DNA from: Acarospora socialis
Lineage: Eukaryota > Ascomycota > Lecanoromycetes > Acarosporales > Acarosporaceae
DNA: 64,000 nt
Reading direction: 5' to 3'
Assembly (NCBI GenBank): GCA_025617375.2
Contig: JAMYGW020000015.1
Span: 124,001 to 188,000 of the forward strand
The position numbers and the translations under genes were made by a program. Under the pieces are notes generated by a model that worked only from the letters and a program-made list of their open reading frames with translations, searched no databases and was not told where the DNA came from. Shown here piece after piece: positions 1 to 11,105 of this stretch (position 1 is its first letter; each line of letters opens with the position of its first letter).

Positions 1-1270
1 TTTTTGTAAATTGTAGGTTAGATTTAACATGACCTCTTAAAAGAACTGAAGACAACCCTTTATAAGAAGAATCCAGATTTTTCAAGTTACCTATATATTT
101 AAATTTAAAAACAGATTTTGCAGCAGTAAAACGTCTAGATAATCTACCAGCAGCTTCTATTCTAACTCCATTTATTGACTTATTTTTAATGGAATTTAAA
201 ACAGTATTAACCAAAAAGTTAAAAGGTTTATCATTAGTGTAATAAGGAAATATTTTTTGCAGCAGTTTATCTAATGCATCTTTATTTTTCCCTACATAAG
301 ATAAAAATGAATTTACCTTTAAATTCTGCACTTTTTTTAAAAACCATGTTTTGTTTGCTTTACTAGAAGTGTCATCTAATATAGTTAATTTATTTAAAGG
401 TCTATATTTTATCATCCTCATAGAAGCTTTTAAAACTCTTAATAGTCTATTTTTTCTCTTTTTTAATTTTATAGCTATAGATTCTGATAAAATATCACTA
501 TTCAAATGTAAGTATTTTAGATTAACTAGATTAAATTCTACATGTTTGTTATAAACTTTTTTTAGTATGTTAGTTAAACCAAATAAACGATTATTTTCAA
601 ACTTAGATCTATTAAAGTAAACAATACGCTTGTAATGAATGTTTAACATTTCTTTTTGTAAAGATTTTAAAATAAAATTTTTATAATACTGTTTTGCATA
701 GTTTTTTAAATTAACATTATCATAAATAGGTGTTTCAAAAAATAAAAAAATTTTTTTTTGCACTTTTTTAATTATAGCCAAACCTTGTAACTTTATTAAC
801 CTTATCTTTCTCATAAAGCTTATTTTTCTTAGTCCTATTATGGTATTTAGCCGTTTTATTTTGTTAAAAAAGTATTTTTTTTGTCTATTGTATATATATA
901 AAGTAACTGTAACTTTACTATTTGTATGTTTAAACTCTGCCCTACTTACAAATATTCTATTTGTTGATAATCTTCTAATTCTAGTTCTCAGACGTTTAGA
1001 TTTTATTTTTCCTTCAAGTTTTCTACTATAAAAGTTAAAATAACTTTTTATTAGTTTAATCACTACCTTATCAGCTACAGGTAATGATTTAAGGGTATTT
1101 TTGTTATATGCATATATGCTGTTAAATCACTCTTTATTTGCAGGTGGATAGTGTGTAATCAGACCCAACTGTTCACCTTGATCTGGATATTTAGCTTTAC
1201 CTTTTTTGTGTAAAGATATTAGCTTATCTTTATTTTTGTTATTTAATTTAAGATTATAAATATTTAACAT
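1..1270 (-). CDS. rps3: Ribosomal protein S3 of the mitochondrial small subunit (partial, 3' end beyond window)
   Basis: Translation with TGA as Trp is open from the ATG at 1270 to the window start (about 423 codons). The protein is very rich in Lys, Asn and Ile. Its C-terminal part, GVRIEAAGRLSRR followed by FKYIGNLKNLDSSYKGLSS, is the conserved end of fungal mitochondrial S3. About 20 residues are probably missing beyond base 1. It lies downstream of a group IA ribozyme core at the rnl L2449 site, so it is an intron-encoded ribosomal protein as in filamentous ascomycetes. It should act in small-subunit assembly. One TGA codon (near 1127) must be read as Trp. Confidence 0.93.
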
Positions 1271-1349
1271 GTTATATGTACTTGTAGGACTATAAAAATT
1301 TAGTTTTATTATATCTTTGTATTTTATCCTTAGCTTAACAAAAAAAAAA

Positions 1350-1804
1350 ATTAGTTAAGTCTATTTCACTAATATTGCCATAAGCAATATTAATCATTAT
1401 ACAGACACAGCTTAATATTATGTTAATAAACATGATAACTATAATAATATAATATATGTAAACTTGTGTTAATAAATTATAAATATAATGCTTATATACA
1501 TATGTCATAAATATTTGCCTGTGCCATGTTTACAAACATCTAAAGTAAGGTGTGGCCAAGAACAATTATATATAGTTTATAAATATGCCGGGTGTTAATA
1601 AAAGGGTTATTGTTAGCAATACTCACCTTCTAGTCGTTGAACGTTCTTACTTAACATACAATATGATATGTAAACATAAGTATAAAATTGCAAAAGCAAG
1701 TTTCGCTTCAAATACACATGACTTATAAAAGGTCAAGTTGTTTTTGAAATTTACCCAGATGATTACCAATAGTTTCTCTAAAAACATTGGAGGACTAACA
1801 TTTA
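1350..1804 (-). other. Group IA intron core at rnl L2449 (omega site), carrying rps3
   Basis: The upstream exon ends with CTACGCTAGGGAT, the known omega insertion site of fungal LSU rRNA, at about 1805. The intron starts TTAAATGTTAGTCCTCC and contains the conserved core element TTCAACGACTAGAAGGTG near 1630. A hairpin with the stem CAATATTAG lies near 1370 to 1410, just before rps3. The 3' part of the intron is outside the window. A close paralog of this core lies at 10740 to 11105. Confidence 0.85.
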
Positions 1805-3765
1805 ATCCCTAGCGTAGCTTTTTCAAAAATCCAAGACCTTTCCTTTCTGCATCTTGTGATCATATGCCCCGCTTACGCGACTGAAAGACGTGTAGGTCAA
1901 ACAGTAAAGCAAGATTAAGCCATTAAACTTTAAAAATAAAAATCATAATCATTTTATTAGTGGTTATGTTGTATAATATACTAATAAAACAACTAGAAAC
2001 ATTACTAACAATTTCTTACTAACTAATGTGTTATTTACATCTATTAGCGTATAGTTAAAATCTTACTAAAAAAAAAAGAATATTTCTAACTTAATAGATA
2101 AATAATTGAATAAGTTATAAAAACAAATTTTATACCAAATAACAAACTAAAAATAAAAAAACATGTAGGCAAAAGCCTAAACACATTTAATTGCAGGATG
2201 CAATTTTACAAAATTAACTTTGGATACACCCAGGTACTTTTTATGGGATCTGTGCCCCGCATAAACCGCCTCCTAGCAATTGTTCCTGTACCCTTAGGGG
2301 AGTATAGCGATAACTATACCCCTATGGTATAGAGATAGATAAACTAAGTAAAGGTCTTTCAATTCTATCTCAACAATTACCTTATACACTACAACCTGTT
2401 TAATCATATCCAATAACTAGCAACAGTAAAGCTGCATAGGGTCTTCTCGTCTAACTAGAGGTAAACTGTATCTGCACAGTTATTCCAATTTCACTGAGCC
2501 AATCATTGAGACAGCTGTTGTATCGTTAAATCATTCATGCAAAGACCGCATTTAACGGCCAGGGTATTCCGCTACCTTAGGACCCTCAAGGTAAGGCCGC
2601 CATTGATCGGGGTTTCAGTCAAAGCCAAGCTTATTTTAGTCAGCTAAGCAAATCCGTTAACCAGCCGACATCGGGCAGAAATCACACTCAATACTTTGAC
2701 TTTTTGTCTTTGCAGAGTGCTTTGTTTTAATTAAACAGTCGTACAACACTATTCTATGCTTCCTATTCTTTACCTGATATTAATCAGAAGGAATGGCTCT
2801 CCTTATTCCGAAGTTACGGCAGTTAGTTTGCCGAGTTCCTTAATGATTGTTCACTCAAACGCCTTCGTATGCTCTACTTGCTTACTTGGGGTAGTATCTA
2901 GGTACGGTCGGGCCAAGAAGGCAAACAAAACATACAGGGAATGTTTCTTATAACTGCATCCCTCATTGTTTATCTCCTTAGTTTAACTGTTTACAGTTTT
3001 TCCAGAACCTTTGTCACTTTGTACATAAAGGTTGTTTACAGTATCCAGATCCTTTGTGAATTTGTACATAAAGGTTATTTAAATGTAAACTTAGATTTTC
3101 TCATCGTTTTTCATCCTTTAGGATGTAAACTTAGAGGCCGTTACTTTAACTAAATACCATAAGCTTAAGGCGAGGGAATAATTCCCTTTATCGTTACTCA
3201 TGTCAGCATTATCACTTGGGTTATCTAATTGTTAATCTTAAAAAGAAAAAATCTGAGATTTACCCATTGTTCCGCTACCCCATAAATATAATACATATAA
3301 TTTACATATAAATAAGTATGGACAAGGTCTCGGTATATTGTTTAGATCCGTTAAATTTTCGGTGCTATTATCAATGTAAATTATGTAAACAATTTACTGA
3401 ACCAGTGCTCTGTTACGAGGTCTTCAAAAAATGGCCGCTTCTAAGCCTATTTCCTGGTCGTATCTGATAAAAACTTCCTTTATTTCACTTAACAATAATT
3501 TTGGAACCTTATTAACTCTTGTTCTGGGCTGTTTCCCTCTAGACATACAACCTTATCGTAATATGTCTGATTATTCAATATTCATCATTGCCCTTCCGAG
3601 TGCAAATACTCACTGGTAAGACCTTAACGATCCCCGCAATATATACAAAAAAAAATTTTTTTTTAGATAAAATTTAAGTTGTCTGAGATCACAGTTCTGT
3701 ACCTGCTATGATGTTATTTGAATTACCTACTTATATAGGTTTCGCGGAAACAAATCTACCTCTTT
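1805..3765 (-). rRNA. rnl: Large subunit rRNA, exon with domain II 3' part through domain V (to L2449)
   Basis: Read on the minus strand it begins at about GTTTCCGCGAAACC, which follows the GATAGCTGG of the preceding exon. It then contains AGAGGGAAACAGCCC, the GTPase-centre region with GCGGCCATTTTTTGAAGACC and AACAGAGCACTGG, the domain V segments CCTAAGGTAGCGG and GACGAGAAGACCCTATGCAGC, and ends at the omega site. It is longer than the bacterial equivalent because of AT-rich insertions (near 1930 to 2180 and 3240 to 3330). The remaining 3' end of rnl must lie beyond the window start. The 5' edge is approximate. Confidence 0.88.
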
Positions 3766-3852
3766 AACCATTTTACAGGCTGAGAATGAGGTCCTTCTCC
3801 CTAAATAGTTTCCTTTTTTTACTATCCATTTAACGGAAAATATAATACAATT

Positions 3853-4640
3853 TTATTTTTTATCATTTAATTTAATAAGATAAGTCCTTTTAAGGACTCT
3901 ACCTGAATCCATCGCCTTTTTAACAGCAGTCCTACTTACACCCTAGGCTAAAGCCGCTAGTGTTAAAGTTGCATATTGCTTAATCTCACAAGAAATTCTG
4001 TTTGTAACTTTTACTGCTACCCCTTTTTTTGCAGCTCCAATAGCAGATAGTTTAACCCGCGTCTCATCAGAAAGATTAATTCCTCTTCGAGCCACGGAAA
4101 TCTTTGCTCAGACTTCTTTAGATAGAACATGACCTTTAGCAGCTTCTGTTAAGTTAGCCAGTGTTTCACTTGAAAACTTCCGAGTCTTAAACTTTTCTAA
4201 AGTCTCTCCTGTATGTTTATAACCAGAAGTAGAACCTGCTACACTTAAAATATTGTATTTTGGTTTTAGAAGATAAATATCATATTGCTCTCTAAGCAAT
4301 ACAATATTTGAATTACAATACTCAAGTATTTCTAGTTTAAAGTTGGCATAACCATACTTAAGGATAGCCTTGTATATAGTGATGCTAGAACTAGTTAAAT
4401 GACTAATACTAAAATACACTAAAAATCTTATTGTTAAGTCATTAGCTGATCCTATGTAAGTTTTGGAGTTAACTAAATTTGTTCAACGATAAACCCCTGT
4501 TTTACCTTTATTATCTATCAAAATTGATACCTTTTCAGTTTCAACATTATTATAAACAACTGAAGCAATAACTGAGTTGTATTTATCATTAAGTTTTGTT
4601 TTGGCGGAACCACTAGAATGTAAAATTCTTTTATTTTTAA
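3853..4640 (-). pseudogene. GIY-YIG homing endonuclease gene in rnl intron 3, interrupted
   Basis: The reading frame (code 4) contains GVYRWTNLVNSKTYIGSA, the GIY-YIG nuclease signature, then LKYGYANFKLEILEYC and LLREQYDIYLLKPKYNIL, the usual body of fungal mitochondrial GIY-YIG endonucleases. NUMOD-like repeats and a DNA-binding tail (GVSRTAVKKAMDSGR) follow. One in-frame TAG (near 3945) separates the tail from the rest, so the gene is probably decayed or makes a shortened protein. No clear ATG is seen at the 5' end. It sits at the 3' end of the intron, downstream of a family A ORF. Confidence 0.8.
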
Positions 4641-4699
4641 ATATTTGTAGAAAGAGTCTTTTTATTGTGACTGATTTATAATTTAATTAATTAAAATTC

Positions 4700-4830
4700 A
4701 CACATCCAATCTTTATTCTTTCAGCTCTATCGCGTGGTTAGGCTGTCAACCTTCACTCGACCTGAGTTCCTTTCTACTTGAACTTTTGCTACTATGCTCA
4801 GACGGGTACTTACTAATCATATTGATCTTA
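4700..4830 (-). other. Structured non-coding block 5' of a GIY-YIG gene
   Basis: This GC-richer stretch contains GTACCCGTCTGAGC and AAAGGAACTCAGGTCGA. A similar block (AAATACCCGTAGCAG, AAAGGTACTCGGGTCAAC) lies in front of another GIY-YIG gene at 17085 to 17195. It may be the 5' part (P1/P2 region) of a group I intron that travels with the GIY-YIG gene. It does not match a known part of LSU rRNA that I recognise. Confidence 0.4.
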
Positions 4831-4961
4831 AATGATGTGGGATTTTATAGTTTAGAGATAAGAGATTAAAGGATTAATCACTTTTTTTTTTGATTGTTGA
4901 TTTTATATGTATTATGCTTAATAAAAAATAGTTAAAGATAACTAATTTTTTTAATTAAACA

Positions 4962-5717
4962 CTATCTATTTTTCCTTATATTTTTCAATTCACTTAAGAT
5001 TTTACTTTGATTAATCTCCTTTATTTTATTTTCCTTATTAATTTCTTTAAGAAATTCCTCTTTAAATTCTTTTAAATCCTTTCTTAACTCTATAAAAGAA
5101 TCATTATTTTCCATTTCATCTATTATATTATTCAATTCATCTATACTTTTACTTGCTTTTTTTATCTCTAAAATTTTATTTTTAAGTTCAAGATATTCAG
5201 TATTACTTGAATACCCTAGACTAGATAAAACATTACCTAATTGTTTACCTACAGATCTCTTAAAAACAGGTGGATATCCACCTTCCTCTAATAACTTATC
5301 AGCACCAAATCCTAAACCTAAAACAGTAGCACTTCCTGCCCCAACAACACAAGCTCCTTTAATACAAGCAGCCAATTTAAAAGTTAAGGATGCAAGATGG
5401 TCTAAAGGTGAATTTCTTACTTCTAATTTCTTATTTTTTCATAAATAGACAAGATAATAAATTTTAATGATACTAATAACCATAATATATAGAAATTGTA
5501 ACATAGCGAAAAGGAAAATAATTCAATAAAAAATAGAGTTTTCTACTCAATTAGATGAAGATAAAAACAATATTATACAAACACCACCTAAAACTCTAAA
5601 AATACGCACCAAAGGATGATTATGAAATTTACTAACAGACTCAGGTAAAAGAGATAATTTAATACCTAATTTAATACCATAAAGAAAACGTTGAAGTAAA
5701 GTTTTATTGTTTTTCAT
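4962..5717 (-). CDS. Accessory membrane protein, family A, copy 1 (rnl intron 3)
   Basis: A 251-residue protein with TGA read as Trp, starting at the ATG at 5717. Order: a short basic N-terminus (RFLYGIKLGIKLSLLP), the family signature FHNHPLVRIFRVLGG, two hydrophobic segments (about residues 40 to 58 and 66 to 90), the second signature VRNSPLDHLASLTFKL, a small-residue-rich hydrophobic stretch (KGACVVGAGSATVLGLGFG), then a charged Lys/Glu-rich tail likely to form a coiled coil. Three relatives lie at 7418, 9991 and 20840. It is located between a group IC core and a GIY-YIG gene. It has no endonuclease motif and I do not recognise its function. Confidence 0.75.
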
Positions 5718-6099
5718 ATTTAATCTTTTAATTTATAAATTTTAAAATTTCCCACATTATACTTACTGTATCTTAATGGCTAAGATATTTTATTATAAAT
5801 ATATTCTGTTACACAACACGTATCCGTGAAGCAAGTAGTATAGAAACTATCTAGTCTGGCAATATAATATCTTTAAAGCCGAAAAAAAAAAATAAATTAC
5901 ATTAATATCTTAACTATAATTAGACAAAAACGAAAATCATGTCATAATTTTTAAAAATTAATAAAATAAATATTATTAAATTATCACGTTATATATTAAT
6001 AACTTATTTTGTACTCATTACAGGTATAATAAATAGAGAGTTCAAGTTGAAAAATCTTACTTTTTACTGTAGTAATAACAGTGGTTCATTATCAAAAAC

Positions 6100-6435
6100 G
6101 AGCCTTTATAAAAATTAAATTGTATTATGTTATCCTGCACCCTTTCGAGTGGGGTTTGACTATATCTTAAGCCTAAAAATAGGCCAACCAACATTTAGTC
6201 GATGAACTGCACACCGTATATTAAATTAAATAATTACGCTGCTTGGCTGCGGATTACCCATTTCCTTTAGTACATCAATTTCGATTTTACCATACCACGA
6301 GTAATTACCTGTGCCACAAGTTGTGTTACCACACCTGTTTGGTTGAAATTGCTTTAGGGCGTTCCCGCAATTTGATGGTTTATAGCAGGAGGTTCACTCC
6401 CACTTTCTGGCCAACAGGTTTCTCACACCTCTTTT
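6100..6435 (-). other. Group IC-type intron core, rnl intron 3
   Basis: Typical elements appear in order: CAAATTGCGGGAACGCC, GGTAATCCGCAGCCAAGC, GTGCAGTTCATCGACTAAATG and AAGATATAGTCA, ending in the hairpin CCCCACTCGAAAGGGTGCAGG. These match the P, Q, R and S core of Tetrahymena-like group I introns. The intron interrupts rnl just after GATAGCTGG (E. coli about 790 to 800), and the exon resumes at about 3765. It is closely related to the core at 8670 to 8955. Confidence 0.85.
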
Positions 6436-6530
6436 TGACCAGCTATCCTAGTCAGTTTTGTCTTTCACTAACTTACCACAATTCATCGGATATCTTTACA
6501 ACGATACAGTTTATCTCTTAGACCTATTAA
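6436..6530 (-). rRNA. rnl: Large subunit rRNA exon (E. coli about 740 to 800)
   Basis: Minus-strand reading gives CGATGAATTGTGGTAAGTTAG, GTGAAAGACAAAACTGAC and AGGATAGCTGG. This corresponds to the conserved bacterial stretch GATGACTTGTGG ... GTGAAAGGCCAATCAAAC ... GAGATAGCTGG. The exon is short and lies between introns 2 and 3; both ends are approximate. Confidence 0.75.
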
Positions 6531-6612
6531 GGCCGAGCTGAGATTTTTCTCCTTAAATAGGAATGGAACTAATTTAGCTTTCCATTTACTATCCATTTAC
6601 GGATAATATAGT

Positions 6613-7287
6613 TTATATTTTTCTTTTTATAGAATATATTTTCTTTAACATTCTATAATTTATAAGTGCTTGACTAACAGCTGCTCTAGATACTCCTAAA
6701 GCATTACCTGCTTCAAGCAAACTTTTAAATTCAAATTTTTCTCCAGTCTTTATATTTTCAATCAAAATAGAAATTCTTCTTGAACAAGTGGCATTTTTAG
6801 TAGCTAATCTTTTTATAGCTAAAACTTCACCACTTAAAACAAAATTTCTCATTTTTTTGAGAGATTGCTCTGTGTGTTTGTAACCTAAAGTTGATCAGGT
6901 TGTTTCAACAATATTATATTATAGTTTTAAATTATCTAAGTAGTATTGCTCTCTTTTTAATAAATTTTCTAAGTTACAATACTCTAAGATCTGTAAACTA
7001 AAATTATAAAATCCATATTTTAAAAGTGCTCGTTCCATTGGTCTATTACTTTTAGCTAAAGAACGTAAACTATAGTAAGTGTAAAATCTTACACCATTTG
7101 AACTCCCAATATATGTTTTTCCATTTAAGTTATTGACTCAACGATAAATTCCTATTTTCTTACGGTTATCTGTGAAAATATTAACTTTTTCAATCTCAGC
7201 GTTAGCGTATTTTACTTGCGGCTTTAAATTAGCAAGATCAATATTACAGCTATATTTTGCTTCTAATGAAAAAAATTTTTTTAGCAT
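6613..7287 (-). pseudogene. GIY-YIG homing endonuclease gene in rnl intron 2, one stop
   Basis: The frame starting at the ATG at 7287 holds IGIYRWVNNLNGKTYIGSS (nuclease signature), LKYGFYNFSLQILEYC and LLKREQYYLDNLKL. A single TAA then stands where relatives have the Lys of LKPKYN. The frame continues with GYKHTEQSLKKM and a DNA-binding tail (ALGVSRAAVSQAL). A recent loss of function is the simplest reading. It lies downstream of family A copy 2 and directly before the next rnl exon, as in intron 3. Confidence 0.8.
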
Positions 7288-7417
7288 CAAGGACCCACTT
7301 AAATTCTGTATAAATAATAATATTTTAGTAGCTTTAGTCTTTTCTGATATTTTCTAATTCTGATAAAATTTTACTTCTACACTTGATTATTGAGTCTTTT
7401 TCTAATTGAATTTTTTT

Positions 7418-8089
7418 TTAATCTTTTTTAACTTCTTTTATTAATTCTGAATCTTTTACCCCTATTTCTTCTGCAATTGAATCTAACTCATCTATATCAT
7501 AACTAAGACTTTTTAATGCTTTATATTTATATTTCATTGTTTTTATATCGCTTTTCATATTAGTTATATCTTTATTTGGATTTTCCAAACCAATACTGTT
7601 CAAAGCTTGATCTAAACCTTTTCCTAAAGTATCTCTAAATACAGTTTCACGTCCATAACTTGCTAAAAGTTCATCTATACCTAAACCCATACCTAACGCT
7701 GTACCACCACTTAATCCTAATACACAAGTACCTTTTACACAACTAATCAAAGTAACACTAAAACTAGCTAATCTATTCAATGGTGAATTTCTTACTTGAA
7801 ATTTCTTATTTCTTCATAGTATATATTATAAAAAAATTTTATTAAATTTATAACAACAATATAAATGATTTGTAGAAAAGCCAAGGGAAATACAATATAA
7901 AATAAAAAAAGATTGTTTAACAATTTAAGAGCCAGAAAATACTAATAGTATAGAAATACCTCCTAAGACTCTAAAGATTCTGATTAAAGGATAATTGTGG
8001 AAATTATTTATAGAAACTGGCAAACTAGGTAATTTATAAGCGTGTTTAACACCTATTCAAATATCTTTAAAGATTTTTTTCATTTTCAT
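7418..8089 (-). pseudogene. Accessory membrane protein, family A, copy 2 (rnl intron 2), interrupted
   Basis: Homologous to the copies at 4962, 9991 and 20840. The N-terminal part carries FHNYPLIRIFRVLGGIS, and the C-terminal part carries VRNSPLNRLASFSVTL, a KGTCVLGLSGGTALGMGLG stretch and a charged tail. The frame is closed in the region of the first hydrophobic segments, so only the C-terminal 120 residues (from the ATG at 7777) are an open product. It sits between the group IC core at 8670 and a GIY-YIG gene. Confidence 0.7.
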
Positions 8090-8099
8090 TTTTAGTATT

Positions 8100-8665
8100 T
8101 TAAGATAATATTTTATTTATGAGTTGGGAAAATTTTCCCTGACAGGCCCCACCTCAACATAAAGTCAGTGTTTAATGAGTATAATAATAAGAACAATAAC
8201 TTTTATGCCAATGGGATACCCACTATCTTTATAACATTGTATTTAAAGACATATATTTTTAGATATCTTCTATAAAATCAGTCCTTCTTATGGATGACTA
8301 TTTCATATTTATTTATATTTTCATATAAGCTAAGTCCTTCTGAAAAATACTTTAAATATTAGCGCATAAATCTCATATTGCTTAAGTATTTTGATAAAAT
8401 GATAACAATGCAAAGTTTTTTTCAAAGGAAAATATATATACTTTAAACCTTAATTTTATAACCTTCATAGGAGTACTCAACTTAATGAGGATACCTTGCC
8501 CTACCTGATTTAATTTATTATTTCAAATCAAGCAGAGTGCATCTTTAAAATAACACTTAAGCCGTCCTACCCTTTTATCAGTATGACACATAATATTAAT
8601 AATTTAATTTAAAGTTTTAAAATATTATTAATTAAATATTTTTTTTTTCACGTTTTTTTTTTGAA
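8100..8665 (-). other. Intron 2 of rnl, segment without recognised gene
   Basis: An AT-rich stretch between the family A copy and the group IC core. A GC-richer block near 8460 to 8600 (GGGTAGGACGGCTTAAGTG; CAGGTAGGGCAAGG) looks structured, but I cannot assign it to rRNA or to a ribozyme element. Confidence 0.4.
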
Positions 8666-8669
8666 ATGA

Positions 8670-8990
8670 TATAAACTATATTATCCTGCTAGCTTTCACT
8701 AGAGGCTTGACTATATTTAAAGCACTATTTGTGCCAACCAACATTTAGTCGATGAACTGCACACCTATTGGTGCTTGGCTGCGGATTGTCCATTTACTTA
8801 CGTATATCAATCTTGATTTTACTATATCGCGAGTCATTACCTGCGCCCCAAATTATATTACTATACTTGGTTAGTTAAGATTGCTTTAGGGGTTTCCCGC
8901 AATTTGATGGTTTATAGCAGAAGGTTCACTTCTACTTGGGCTTTTACAAGTGCTCATGCTTGTTGTTTACCCGTTCGGGCTTTTATAACC
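8670..8990 (-). other. Group IC-type intron core, rnl intron 2
   Basis: Same order of elements as in rnl intron 3: AAATTGCGGGAAACCCC, GACAATCCGCAGCCAAGC, GTGTGCAGTTCATCGAC, then AAATATAGTCAAGCC and a terminal hairpin with AGTGAAAGCT. The two cores differ in loops but are clearly paralogous, so one rnl intron is probably derived from the other. Confidence 0.83.
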
Positions 8991-9110
8991 CTGATCATGG
9001 TAAGATCACTAGGCTTCGGGTCTAATTTTAGATACTTAGTTATTATTTAATAATCGGTTTAACTAGGCATTACTGCTCGCATCTAATATTAACTTGCTGC
9101 ATTTATACCA
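8991..9110 (-). rRNA. rnl: Large subunit rRNA exon (E. coli about 660 to 700)
   Basis: Minus-strand reading gives TTAGACCCGAAGCC, TGATCTTACCATGATCAGGG, matching the conserved bacterial segment GACCCGAAAC ... GATCTACCATGGGCAGGG. It lies between introns 1 and 2. Ends are approximate. Confidence 0.7.
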
Positions 9111-9239
9111 ATACTTTCATATTGGATTAGACTATACCTTCAACTTAAAGAAAAAGTTAGGTATATTTGTTTCATTTTAGATATATTCATTTAAATATTT
9201 TATTATCTAGATAAATAAATCCAATTTATAGTAAAAATG

Positions 9240-9911
9240 TTATAAAAAATAAGGCTTAACTAACTCTATAAATTTTTTTTTTGATTTGCTAAATATATAA
9301 ATTCTATGTCCATAGGTTACTTTATGGCAACTACATTCAAGATCAAACTTGTTGTTTAAGATATTAATTAATCTTTGAATTTCGCTTAAAGAAAAAGATT
9401 CTGTACATATGTATAATCCTTTGCCGGATTTATAACCATCATCCATAAACCAATAAGCTAAACCCTTAGGTGTTAATAATTGCTCTATATTTGCAGGTAA
9501 TATTTTTAGACCTTTTGAGTTATAAAAAAGCTCTTTATAAATATTAAAACAAGGTAAACTTAATGTTTGAAATTTTATAGCAAAGTATATTTTCTTCTTA
9601 TTTATTCTAGAATCAAATTTAGACATATATAAAGGCTGTGAACCACAAAAGTTTTTAAATAAATAGTATAAATGAAAAAGATATTTTTCATTTATTTGAG
9701 ACTGTTTAAATTGTAATCTTGTATTACAATTACAATTTCGTTTTTCAGCGCTTAAATCACCTAAAAGCAATCCAATTATTATATCATGTAAGTTATTAGG
9801 GATAACTAAATGATTCTTGCAACTAGTTCTATAGTTTCTATTATTCTTTAGTAATAATAAAGAACAGTAATGAGAATTATTCATATATTTAATTGATATC
9901 TTATCTTTCAT
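9240..9911 (-). CDS. LAGLIDADG homing endonuclease (type 2), rnl intron 1
   Basis: An intact 223-residue frame. The first LAGLIDADG-like helix is IIIGLLLGDLSAEKR (about residue 45); the second is GLAYWFMDDGYKSGKGLYIC (about residue 150). Between them lies RLQFKQSQINEKYLFHLYY, typical of the single-chain LAGLIDADG_2 family. It should cut intron-lacking rnl and drive homing; some family members also aid splicing. It lies downstream of family A copy 3 and upstream of the 3' intron core (GGTATAGTC near 9130). Confidence 0.88.
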   Translation of the reverse strand: MKDKISIKYMNNSHYCSLLLLKNNRNYRTSCKNHLVIPNNLHDIIIGLLLGDLSAEKRNCNCNTRLQFKQSQINEKYLFHLYYLFKNFCGSQPLYMSKFDSRINKKKIYFAIKFQTLSLPCFNIYKELFYNSKGLKILPANIEQLLTPKGLAYWFMDDGYKSGKGLYICTESFSLSEIQRLINILNNKFDLECSCHKVTYGHRIYIFSKSKKKFIELVKPYFL

Positions 9912-9990
9912 AATTTTTATATTTATAACTATTATTTAATTATTTTTTTTCCTTTTAATTCAGATAGAATTTTACTTTTAGATTTATCTA

Positions 9991-10687
9991 TCATACTCTT
10001 TTCATACTCAATTCTTGTTTTAAGGTCTTTTTGATTTCTCTTATGATTTCTGAGTCATTAGCCCCTACTTCATCACAAATTAAATTAATTTCATTTATGT
10101 CTTTATTTAAACCCCTTAATTGCTCAAGTTTATATTTTAATTTTTTTGCCTCCATAGCAGGTCTATTAACATCTGTATTAGGATTTTCAAATCCCAAATT
10201 ATTTAAAGTTTTGTCTAAATGGTTACCTAAAGCATTTCTAAATACAGGTTCACGACCATTATTTAATAATAATTCATCTATACTTAAACCCAAACCTAAA
10301 GCAGCACCTCCATATATTCCATATTGACATGTACCTTTTACACAGGCAACTAAATTAAGACCAAAACTAGCTATCCTATCTAAGGGAGAATTCCTTACTT
10401 GTAATTTTTTTATTTCTTACTAAGTATATATAATAACAGAATTTTATAGTACTAATAACCATAATATATATAAGTTGTAAAACAGCTAAAGGAAAAACTA
10501 TATAAAATAATAAAGATCCTTCAGCTATAGATCTACTTATAAGTAATATAAAAGACAAACCACCTATTACTCTAAAGATTCTCACCAAAGGGTAAAGATG
10601 AAATTTTTCCACAGACTTAGGTAATAAAGAAAGTTTAATCCCTAATTTAATACCAAAAATAAAACGTTGTAATTTTGTTTTTTGCAT
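9991..10687 (-). CDS. Accessory membrane protein, family A, copy 3 (rnl intron 1), in two frames
   Basis: The upstream frame (from the ATG at 10687) has RFIFGIKLGIKLSLLP, FHLYPLVRIFRVIGGLS and two hydrophobic segments. The downstream frame has NSPLDRIASFGLNLVACVKG, a Gly-rich stretch and the charged tail ending SMKRV. The two meet at a run of A (about 10410), where a one-base shift joins them. This is a slippage, a sequencing error or a recent mutation. The gene stands exactly where rps3 stands in the paralogous intron at L2449. Confidence 0.7.
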
Positions 10688-10739
10688 TTTTTTTTCTTAT
10701 TTTAATTTACACTACAAGAAACATTGTACATTTTTAATA

Positions 10740-11105
10740 CATAGTGTATAAAGCTTAATTTTTAATCTAGAGTTAAGTCTATTTCACTAATATTGCTTTT
10801 AACAATATTAATCATTATACAGACATATCTTAACCAAACACTTAGAGGTATTTATAAAAGATATGCCCAATAAATTTAGAGAATTAAAGAAAAATGCTGG
10901 GCATTAGTAAAAGGATTATTGTTAGCAATACTCACCTTCTAGTCGTTGAACGCTCTTACTTCTTATACAGTATGGTGTTTAAACATAAGTACAAAAATGC
11001 AAAAGTAAGTTTCGCTTCAAATACACATGACCTCAAGTTGTTTTTGAAATTTACCCAAATGATCACCAATAGTTTTTCTAAAAACATTGGAGGACTAACA
11101 TTTAA
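10740..11105 (-). other. Group IA intron core, rnl intron 1 (paralog of the rps3 intron)
   Basis: About 210 bases (10890 to 11105) are close to identical with 1590 to 1804, including TTAAATGTTAGTCCTCC at the start and TTCAACGACTAGAAGGTG in the core. The hairpin with CAATATTAG (10770 to 10830) is also shared. The upstream exon appears to end at about 11106. Confidence 0.82.

Noticed and set aside
2756-3619. Several plus-strand frames of 60 to 70 codons
   Set aside because: They overlap conserved LSU rRNA read on the minus strand.
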